A stretch of DNA of 16,836 nucleotides, from the NCBI GenBank assembly GCA_946403615.1, contig CAMJAO010000017.1, positions 1-16,836 of the forward strand, read 5' to 3'. Each line of letters opens with the position of its first letter. The stretch's first letter is position 1. Positions 1 to 5,762 of the stretch are shown here, in pieces. The DNA is from an uncultured Prevotellaceae bacterium. GTDB lineage: Bacteria; Bacteroidota; Bacteroidia; Bacteroidales; Bacteroidaceae. Under the pieces are notes generated by a model. It was not told the origin of the DNA and did not search any database. It was given only the letters and a program-made list of their open reading frames with translations. A program made the position numbers and the translations under genes.

Positions 1-188
1 CCAATTCACCATTGTCCAAACTCCCAACCCCCCAAACTCCCAACCGCCCCATTTCTCCACCCCCAAATCACTATTGTCCAAACTCCCAAACTCCTAAACT
101 CCCAAACTCCCAATCCATTCAACATTCCCCATTCTTCATCGCCGCAGGCGACCATTCAACATTCAACATTCAAAATTCAACATTCCAA
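1..188. repeat. Low-complexity C/A-rich tandem repeats
   Basis: Short imperfect repeats of the type CCAAACTCCCAA fill about 15-115, and units of CAACATTCAA fill about 116-186. Two longer related units contain ATTGTCCAAACTCCCAA, at about 12-30 and 72-90. A small hairpin, CGCC-GCA-GGCG, sits at 140-150 between the two repeat types. No gene is credible here: the open frames consist only of repeat-encoded Pro/Asn/Thr residues. The stretch directly abuts the start codon at 190, and no TAnnTTTG promoter element was seen in it. Confidence 0.75.
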
Positions 189-189
189 A

Positions 190-2862
190 ATGCGTTTCAC
201 TTCCCCTGCACTATTCAAACATGATGTCACCATCGAAGGCACCCTCCGCTACCGCCACCTCAAAGGCATGGACTGCGGACTCTTCACCGACCTGACATCC
301 CTTTCTGCGGCATATCCCACACCCGCTGTGGGCATGTATGCCTTCGTCGTCAATCCCGACGATGCCACCACACTCTCGCTCTACACCTGTCGGCAGTTGG
401 GCGAATGGACCCTCTTGCGGAACGACGCCAAACTCGATCTGCTCGACACGAGCCTCTACCAGCGCACCCTCGACATCATTGACAGCCTGGCCGATGCCGG
501 TCACACCCTCTCCGGATTCATCGCGCTCCCCACGCTCGATGAGTTGCCGCAGGTGCCACTGTCGCGTACGACGGGTTATCTCGTTGCCGGCCGTCTCTAT
601 CTCTATGTGGGTACAGGCGGCGACACCGCCAACGGCAGATATCAGGATTGCGGACCCCTGCGAGGTGCCACTGGCGACACCGGTCCCAAAGGTCTCGACG
701 GTGCTCCTGGCACCAACGGGCGCGATGGGGCGGTGCTCGATTCCTCGGCGGTCAATATCTTCCACGACATCGCCGATGTGGCCGACGGTGAACAGGAGGG
801 CGACACCCCGCCGTTGGAGACGATGATTCCCACCGGACGTGTCGTCAAACAACTCGTCGAGGAGGGACAAGCCAACGCTGCCGAACTCGAAGACATGCGC
901 ATCGACATCCTCGGTGGCACCCGTACGGAGACGGGTATCAACGGCAAACAATCCGGCAACTATTCCTCCACATACACCTACTTCCTCACCAACAACAGCA
1001 GCGGATGGCACCAGTATAACCACTCCGGCACAAAAAACTACACCTTCGCGCTCACAGGCAAGGGCATCACACACGTGCAGGGCAGGGTGAAGTTCAACGC
1101 CACGCCGGGCAGCAACACACGCTTCTGCGTGCTCGCCTTCTACAAGACCACGCCCTGGACGGAAGAGGAAGTGCCCGAAGGCTACGTGGGACTGTGGCCC
1201 GACGGAGGATGGGATGCGGAGAGCGCAGCCGCCGTCAACATCGACTTCCCCTCCCAGACGGTCGTTGACCGCACCTCATGGTACGCCATCGCGCCCTACG
1301 ACAAGGTCGTGGGCAAATCATCCTCCTACCGCACGTTCGATGTCACACCGCCCGCAGCAGCCACGGGCATGTTCATCTGCGGCTACGGCGACGCAGACAT
1401 CACCATCACGCTCACCAAAAGCGAGCAGGTGACCGGCATCCCGGCTCAGATGGAGAGCATAGAAGAACGCGTCGCAGCACTCGAAGAGGCAGCCGAAGAC
1501 GCCCCGACACCCGCAAACGACCTAACGGCCAGCCACCCGAACGACCAGTCCTGCCTCCTGCTCCGACGCTACATCACAGACAACTGGCCGCAGTACCTCA
1601 ACACGCCCGCCAACCCCGCATCCTACGAAGAGATGAACTACCTCGACGGGCGCATCAAGAGCATACCCGAGGGCAAGCACTTCATCTTCGTCACCGACAC
1701 ACACTGGAAGGACAACCCCACGCAGCGCTCCAACTGGATTGCGTCATACATGCAGAAACGGCTCGGCGGATGCCCCGTCGTCTTCGGAGGCGACGCGGTC
1801 AACCATGCCGCCAATAAATACCTCGCAGCAAGGGAACTCTCCGCCTATGCCGACGAGTTCTTCTCCGCTTTCGGCGACAACGGCCTGTGGGTCACGGGCA
1901 ACCACGATGCCAACTACGCCGCCGTGATGGGAGGCGGGGCGCCCGATGAGATGCTCATCGACGACCGAGAAATCTACGCGCGCACCGTGGCGCGGCTGGC
2001 TCACAAGGTGACGTTCGACCAGGAGTCCCTTACCGCCCTCCATGGCCTCAGTTATGTGGACTATGAGCAGACCAAACCGATGACCGACGAGCTGCGGGCA
2101 CTGGGCGAGGCGTGGCTGCGGTTGCACTACCACTACGACCACACGCGCGACAAAGTCAGGTACATCGTCTATGAGACGGGCAACGGCGGACAGGCGCTCC
2201 GGCGGCTCGTCGGAAGGTACACCTCCTACATCATCCCCATGCAGTTCCAGTGGCTGGCAAGGGTGCTCCTCTCCACACCCCCCGACTACGACATCGTCGT
2301 GCTCGGACACGCATGGACAAACGACGGCGAAGACTCCGACGCACGCAATATGCTCAAAATCCTCTATACTTTTATGGAGAAGACCTCAATCAGCATCAAT
2401 ATGCGGGCCGACAACACCACCGGGCGCGAGACGGACGGCACGTGGGTCTATCCCAAGCAACTGCCGAGGGCGCTCTGCGGCACAAGGGCGTCGAAGACGT
2501 TCGACTTCACCTCCTCCGAGCACCAGGGGCGCGTCATCGTCGTGGGCGGCCACTATCATGTGGACCGGCTCTATCAGTTCCAGAACACGGGCACATGGCA
2601 GATGCAGCAGCTCTACCCGGCACCCGAGGATGAGTACACCATCGAGGAACGGGGCATCCTCTATGCCATCATCAACACCGACAACGCGGCACGCTGCAAA
2701 GCGGGCACCACGAGCGTCGATGCCACCAACGCCGGCCGCAACCCCGACCCCGCCGGCACCACCGATGAAGTCTGTTTCGATGTCATCACCCTCACCCCCG
2801 ACAGCCAGCTCATGCTCACCCGCATCGGATGGGGCGAAGACCGCGCAGCGCTCATACCATGA
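190..2862 (+). CDS. Phage-tail-like protein with collagen-like repeat and metallophosphoesterase domain
   Basis: This 890-residue protein is a chimera. Residues 1-155 are of tail-fibre-like character (a beta-rich opening with a VTIEGTL segment); this is inference from composition, not a recognised family. Residues 159-180 are seven Gly-X-Y triplets (GATGDTGPKG onward), a collagen-like stretch common in phage tail fibres and surface proteins. Residues 245-410 look like a beta-rich carbohydrate-binding or fibre module, and 419-436 is a short Glu/Ala-rich helix. From about 495 a calcineurin-like metallophosphoesterase domain carries all expected metal-ligand motifs: D503-x-H505, GGD ending at D535, GNHD 570-573, GH at H707 and GHxH 788-790. 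The reaction is probably phosphoester hydrolysis; the substrate is unknown. No signal peptide is visible. The ATG at 190 follows the upstream repeats directly. The gene may be the last of a tail or prophage module extending left of the window, but no other phage gene is visible. It could instead be a stand-alone surface enzyme. Confidence 0.8.
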   Translation: MRFTSPALFKHDVTIEGTLRYRHLKGMDCGLFTDLTSLSAAYPTPAVGMYAFVVNPDDATTLSLYTCRQLGEWTLLRNDAKLDLLDTSLYQRTLDIIDSLADAGHTLSGFIALPTLDELPQVPLSRTTGYLVAGRLYLYVGTGGDTANGRYQDCGPLRGATGDTGPKGLDGAPGTNGRDGAVLDSSAVNIFHDIADVADGEQEGDTPPLETMIPTGRVVKQLVEEGQANAAELEDMRIDILGGTRTETGINGKQSGNYSSTYTYFLTNNSSGWHQYNHSGTKNYTFALTGKGITHVQGRVKFNATPGSNTRFCVLAFYKTTPWTEEEVPEGYVGLWPDGGWDAESAAAVNIDFPSQTVVDRTSWYAIAPYDKVVGKSSSYRTFDVTPPAAATGMFICGYGDADITITLTKSEQVTGIPAQMESIEERVAALEEAAEDAPTPANDLTASHPNDQSCLLLRRYITDNWPQYLNTPANPASYEEMNYLDGRIKSIPEGKHFIFVTDTHWKDNPTQRSNWIASYMQKRLGGCPVVFGGDAVNHAANKYLAARELSAYADEFFSAFGDNGLWVTGNHDANYAAVMGGGAPDEMLIDDREIYARTVARLAHKVTFDQESLTALHGLSYVDYEQTKPMTDELRALGEAWLRLHYHYDHTRDKVRYIVYETGNGGQALRRLVGRYTSYIIPMQFQWLARVLLSTPPDYDIVVLGHAWTNDGEDSDARNMLKILYTFMEKTSISINMRADNTTGRETDGTWVYPKQLPRALCGTRASKTFDFTSSEHQGRVIVVGGHYHVDRLYQFQNTGTWQMQQLYPAPEDEYTIEERGILYAIINTDNAARCKAGTTSVDATNAGRNPDPAGTTDEVCFDVITLTPDSQLMLTRIGWGEDRAALIP

Positions 2863-2907
2863 ACTTTTCCCTGATGATTCACGACAAGGAACTTTATTAG
2901 CAAGTAG

Positions 2908-2936
2908 GGACGCGGCGTGCCGCGTCCGCCTTTTTT
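2908..2936 (+). terminator. Probable intrinsic terminator after the metallophosphoesterase gene
   Basis: A perfect stem GGACGCGG / CCGCGTCC with loop CGTG (2908-2927) is followed by GCC and six T residues (2931-2936). It lies 45 bp beyond the stop codon at 2862. The preceding bases GTAGG resemble the start of the GC-rich hairpin at 16484-16509, so this may also be a member of a dispersed GC-hairpin repeat family. Confidence 0.7.
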
Positions 2937-2964
2937 CTACGGAACTTTAGGAATCAAGGAAACA

Positions 2965-2980
2965 GCCGGCGTACGCCGGC
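2965..2980. repeat. 16-bp perfect palindrome
   Basis: GCCGGCGTACGCCGGC is fully self-complementary. A related but degraded version, AGCCGG-CGTCA-CCGGCT, occurs at 5488-5504. Both are preceded by a similar CAAGGAA-type flank, so they are probably copies of one short dispersed element rather than an operator. Confidence 0.6.
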
Positions 2981-2983
2981 AAA

Positions 2984-3070
2984 AAGTTGTTTTATGTTGT
3001 ACTTTGTTGTTTCTTATAAGATACAATCTCTTGTTTTTTTCAAACAACATCGAACAACGCATAACAACAT
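2984..3070. repeat. Imperfect 30-bp inverted repeat (GTTGTT-rich)
   Basis: The left arm at 2984-3013 and the right arm at 3041-3070 match at 22 of 30 positions when one is reverse-complemented. Both arms are built from GTTGTT / AACAAC words spaced by AT-rich bases. One arm recurs in inverted orientation at 16563-16599, so this is a dispersed intergenic element. No coding potential is seen. Confidence 0.6.
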
Positions 3071-3089
3071 GATGCCTACATGATAAATA

Positions 3090-3400
3090 TCTGCGACGCC
3101 ACATGAATATGCACGAATCGCCCATGAATTTTTCAAAAATTTTTCTTCAATAATCATTTATGGCTCATTCATGTTCATTCCTGACCATTCGTGTTACGCC
3201 GTAGGCATTGTCATCCTGTGATTTTGAATAATGTGAACGAAATTTGGTTAATTTCCACGCAGAGCGTGTCAAATCCTTTCACGCTGGCGTGAAAGTCTTG
3301 TCATATCAATGCACGCTTTCGCGTGGAAATTTTACAAATTTGATTCAAAAATTCCCCAAATATAATGTGCGTGAGCCAATACTCTGAAGCATGCTGCCTG
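3090..3400 (+). repeat. Long intergenic repeat, copy A (311 bp)
   Basis: Copy A begins TCTGCGACGCCACATGAATA and ends GAAGCATGCTGCCTG, where copy B starts with the same opening words. Its core has imperfect inverted-repeat arms at 3235-3260 and 3321-3346 (21 of 26 or slightly fewer positions match). Between and overlapping them are three hairpins: CACGC-AGA-GCGTG at 3256-3268, CTTTCACGC-TG-GCGTGAAAG at 3276-3295 and CACGC-TTTC-GCGTG at 3312-3325. There is no open frame of note. The structure suggests a non-autonomous, miniature-transposon- or REP-like element; this is inference. Confidence 0.85.
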
Positions 3401-3701
3401 TCTGCGACGCCACATGAATATCCACGAATCGCCCATGAATTTTTCCATCAATAATCATTTATGACTCATTCATGTCCATTCCTGTCCATTCGTGTTACGC
3501 CGAAGGCCGCATCATCCTATGATTTTGAATAATTTGAACAAAATTTGGTTAATTTCCACGCAGAGCGTGTCAAATCCTTTCACGCTGGCGTGAAAGCCTT
3601 ATCATATCGATGCACGCTTTCGCGTGGAAATTTTACAAATTTGATTCAAAAATTCCTCAATTATAATGTGCGTGTGCCAACGCCCTGAAGCATGCTGCCA
3701 G
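3401..3701 (+). repeat. Long intergenic repeat, copy B (301 bp), in tandem with copy A
   Basis: Copy B is a head-to-tail copy directly following A and differs by scattered substitutions and a roughly 10-bp deletion in the AT-rich head. The core inverted-repeat arms are at 3536-3561 and 3622-3647, matching at 21 of 26 positions. The same three CACGC/GCGTG hairpins are conserved. The first 10 bases of a third unit (TCTGCGACGC) follow at 3702-3711 and then homology stops. Confidence 0.85.
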
Positions 3702-3715
3702 TCTGCGACGCGAAG

Positions 3716-3763
3716 AGTGGGTCAAAGTACCTGTCCCCTTGACCCACTGCCCCTTGACCCACT
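3716..3763. repeat. AGTGGGTCAA inverted/direct repeat cluster
   Basis: AGTGGGTCAA at 3716-3725 is inverted relative to TTGACCCACT at 3739-3748 (10-bp stem, 13-base loop), and TTGACCCACT is repeated again at 3754-3763. The last copy runs into the stop codon of the minus-strand gene ending at 3763. The intervening bases read as GGGGACAGGTAC on the minus strand, a word I associate with REP-type elements mobilised by Y1 transposases (recall, not checked). As a hairpin it could also stabilise or end the minus-strand transcript, but there is no T tract. Confidence 0.6.
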
Positions 3764-4194
3764 TATTCCTCAGCGTAATTAGACCTCACCATGTGGGCAT
3801 TGACCTTATAGGTCTTGCCTTTTGAGTTGCGGAACGTGCCTTTGATGGTTGTATTGGTGCGTATGATGGTGAATGTGCCGGTATGTTTGCCATTGATATA
3901 CTCGTGATAGACATCGTATTCACCTTTCGACTTTTGATAGACCAGCTCGATGGGTTCACCGTTGTTCACCTTGATGGTCTTGTACTGGTAATAGAACTCC
4001 AAACCGTTGCCCATGTGCAAGTTCATGAACGTAAACTCCACGGGATACTGTCCGATGGTGCCTTCATACTCGATGACGCCCCCTTGCGGATGTTGGATGT
4101 CGCTGACACCCGGATTTCCTTCATTGTGTCCGCTGGCAGCGCCTGCCGTCAGCATGGTGAAAAACGCGACGAATAAAAAGATGTATTTTCTCAT
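3763..4194 (-). CDS. Small exported protein of unknown function
   Basis: The start chosen is the ATG at 4194, giving about 143 residues. An in-frame ATG exists 14 codons upstream at 4236, but it lies inside the promoter (a -7 element at 4226-4233 places transcription start near 4219), so it cannot be used from that promoter. From the chosen start the protein opens with a clear signal peptide: MRKYIF, then a hydrophobic run (LFVAFFTMLTAGAAS) with a plausible cleavage site near AAS-GH. No lipobox cysteine is present, so export to the periplasm or beyond is likely. The mature part is short and beta-rich, with alternating Thr/Lys/Tyr strands (for example GTFTIIRTNTTIKGTF), fitting a small beta-barrel or beta-sandwich. 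I do not recognise the family. It appears to be a single-gene unit. Confidence 0.8.
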   Translation of the reverse strand: MRKYIFLFVAFFTMLTAGAASGHNEGNPGVSDIQHPQGGVIEYEGTIGQYPVEFTFMNLHMGNGLEFYYQYKTIKVNNGEPIELVYQKSKGEYDVYHEYINGKHTGTFTIIRTNTTIKGTFRNSKGKTYKVNAHMVRSNYAEE

Positions 4195-4225
4195 AGTTTT
4201 TAATGGTTGATGTTTCTTTTTGTTG

Positions 4226-4257
4226 CAAAGATACATGATTTGAATGAAAACGGCAAG
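4226..4257 (-). promoter_or_regulatory. Bacteroidota-type promoter for the exported protein gene
   Basis: On the minus strand, TATCTTTG (4233-4226) matches the TAnnTTTG -7 consensus exactly. CTTG (4257-4254), three of four matches to the -33 TTTG element, lies 20 bp upstream, which is the usual spacing. The 5' leader to the ATG at 4194 would be about 25 nt. This element decides the start of the gene. Confidence 0.75.
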
Positions 4258-4275
4258 GAAAAGGAGAGAAAAGTA

Positions 4276-4315
4276 AAACGTCAGTAAACCCGAATTGCGC
4301 AGTTTACTGACGTTT
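4276..4315. terminator. 14-bp perfect inverted repeat, possible terminator or operator
   Basis: AAACGTCAGTAAAC (4276-4289) is perfectly inverted at 4302-4315 around a 12-base loop. On the minus strand the stem is followed by TTTTACTTTT, so it could terminate transcription from the 4483-5310 frame. It also sits just upstream of the promoter at 4226-4257, so a regulator-binding role is possible. The rest of the 4195-4482 gap (4316-4482) holds nothing I can identify. Confidence 0.5.
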
Positions 4316-4482
4316 ATTAGAAATTATCTGCTTAAGAATCAGCAAGAAACAGGAATATTATTGATTTTCGCTGATTATTATAATGCGCGGAGCTGGCAAT
4401 TATGCTTTTTATTCCCTGTTTTTCTCTACGGAGGTGAGGAGAAAAGGAGATGCGCCGACGTAGTATTATTACAATTGTCGTC

Positions 4483-5310
4483 CTATCTTAACCTGAATAC
4501 GTCCCCTGCCTCGTCTGTAATTTCCCCATCTATAGGATTGACGAAGAAACTCACTCGTTGCCCTATCACACCCATTGCTCTAACCAGCGCTTTCCACGAC
4601 TCGAAACGTTCCACTACGGGAGCAGATGTAGCACAAAAGTCATTAAGCCACACACCGTTGGGACGTATTCTTAATCGTCTGCTTCCATTGTAAAAGGTCT
4701 TATCGCTCAACCACCCTATCACATCATCAGCAGAGGAGAATCTATAGGAGCGATAACTCGAGCCGCTTTGAGAATTCCCATTCAGAGACAAATCTTCGTT
4801 AGTGGAATAATTGGATTCTCTATAGCCATTACTAGATGATTCTGCAGCCTCTTCCACAGCACGGGCAGCCTCATCCTCTCGTCTTTCATGCTTTTGTTCG
4901 ACACCTTTTATACATATCACATACCACTCACCTTTTTGCTCAATCCCTTTAGTACTCGAAGAAGAAGTTGAATAAACGGTTTCGCCTCCATCGTTTTCAA
5001 CTTTCCATTTTTCATTCTGCTTTAATTGTAGGAAGAGCGCTTCCGCATCAGCTTTGTCTTTGAAGTAAGCGCCAAGATTCACTTGCGTATGATAAGAGTC
5101 GCGGTCTAACTGAACGATGATGCCGCAAGCGCGGGGTTGATCAGTAGAGAAATGGGCATTCCAGCCATCATACACGCTGACATCTGTGATATTCATTCCA
5201 TAACAAGCCCAATAACTGGAGTACGTGTTGCCCTCATCCCATCCGTACTCATCTGAAGCTGACACCTCATTGTCTATGTCGCCACATGAATATCCACGAA
5301 TCGTCCACAA
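4483..5310 (-). CDS. Hypothetical protein, 5' end possibly truncated by a repeat
   Basis: The open frame has 275 codons, but its first possible start is a TTG at 5310, inside repeat copy C, and an in-frame stop lies just upstream at 5317-5319. The first ATG is codon 39 at 5196, giving 237 residues; a GTG occurs at codon 16. Residues 1-11 are encoded by repeat sequence. Residues from about 75 to 105 (QVNLGAYFKDKADAEALFLQ) faintly resemble a SPOR-type fold; this is a weak impression. Then come a charged Glu/Arg/Ala helix (around 145-165), a Ser/Asn/Gly-rich linker (165-195), and a C-terminal module of about 80 residues rich in Trp, Phe and Arg, ending in GDVFRLR. There is no signal peptide or membrane helix in the visible frame, so an original N-terminus may have been lost. 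Function unknown. Confidence 0.6.
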   Translation of the reverse strand: MWTIRGYSCGDIDNEVSASDEYGWDEGNTYSSYWACYGMNITDVSVYDGWNAHFSTDQPRACGIIVQLDRDSYHTQVNLGAYFKDKADAEALFLQLKQNEKWKVENDGGETVYSTSSSSTKGIEQKGEWYVICIKGVEQKHERREDEAARAVEEAAESSSNGYRESNYSTNEDLSLNGNSQSGSSYRSYRFSSADDVIGWLSDKTFYNGSRRLRIRPNGVWLNDFCATSAPVVERFESWKALVRAMGVIGQRVSFFVNPIDGEITDEAGDVFRLR

Positions 5311-5477
5311 ATTTTTTCATGAATTTTTCTTCAATAATCATTTATGACTCATTCATGTTCATTCCTGACCATTCGTGTTACGCCGTAGGCCGCATCATCC
5401 TGTGATTTTGAATAATTTGAACAAAATTTGGTCAATTTCCACGCAGAGCGTGTCGAATCCTTTCACGCTCGCGTGAA
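5280..5477 (+). repeat. Long intergenic repeat, copy C (right-truncated)
   Basis: Homology to copies A and B starts at CGCCACATGAATATCCACG (5280) and runs through the left inverted-repeat arm, the first hairpin and most of the second (TTTCACGC-TC-GCGTGAA). It stops at about 5477, where the sequence changes to CCAAGGAATAAGCCGG. The third hairpin, right arm and tail are absent. Its left edge overlaps the minus-strand reading frame ending at 5310. Confidence 0.85.
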
Positions 5478-5487
5478 CCAAGGAATA

Positions 5488-5504
5488 AGCCGGCGTCACC
5501 GGCT
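5488..5504 (-). terminator. Hairpin downstream of the hsd operon, weak terminator candidate
   Basis: AGCCGG (5488-5493) and CCGGCT (5499-5504) form a 6-bp stem with a 5-base loop, 16 bp beyond the last gene of the minus-strand hsd operon. On that strand it is followed by TATTCCTT, a poor T tract, and then by the CACGC/GCGTG hairpin of repeat copy C. It is related to the perfect palindrome at 2965-2980, so it may simply be a repeat. Confidence 0.4.
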
Positions 5505-5520
5505 CCCGTACAGCCAACTC

Positions 5521-5724
5521 CTACCATCCTAATCTATCATATTCTTCATTGATTATTTTTAGACCAAGTTCTCTAAACTCTTCAATAGTCATAACACCAT
5601 TGGGACACAGGTATTCAGCTTGTTCTTCAGCACTCCATTCCATCATTTCTTTTGTTAGATCTTCCTCAGACAATGATTTCAAATACTCTTCATTCAAATG
5701 ATGATTCTTTTTCATAATTTTCAT
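5521..5724 (-). CDS. Small acidic hypothetical protein at the end of the hsd operon
   Basis: This 67-residue protein starts at ATG 5724, 38 bp after the hsdR stop and in the same direction. No TAnnTTTG element is visible in the gap, so it is probably co-transcribed with hsdR. A second ATG three codons in (MKKNHH) is an alternative start. The sequence is helical and acidic, with repeated Glu-Glu pairs, and has no signal peptide, membrane helix or recognised motif. The segment MTIEEFRELGLKIINEEY looks like an amphipathic helix. It could be a small partner of the restriction system or an unrelated passenger; I cannot decide from sequence. Confidence that it is a real gene is moderate, given its length and position. 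Confidence 0.6.
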   Translation of the reverse strand: MKIMKKNHHLNEEYLKSLSEEDLTKEMMEWSAEEQAEYLCPNGVMTIEEFRELGLKIINEEYDRLGW

Positions 5725-5762
5725 ATATTTAGAATGACCTCAGCCAATTCCCCCTCATTATT

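Noticed and set aside
211..1074. A 287-codon minus-strand frame opposite the metallophosphoesterase gene
   Set aside because: It lies antisense to the confidently assigned chimera and has the composition of a codon-bias shadow, with no motif.
2937..3125. Small minus-strand frame of 62 codons
   Set aside because: It consists of palindrome and dispersed repeat sequence and has no promoter or homologous feature.
3090..3711. CRISPR array
   Set aside because: The repeated units are about 300 bp and adjacent, with no short-repeat/spacer pattern and no cas genes in the window.
4295..4693. Plus-strand frame of 132 codons beginning in the 4237-4482 gap
   Set aside because: More than half is antisense to the C-terminal part of the minus-strand frame at 4483-5310, and the rest overlaps the inverted repeat; no signature is seen.
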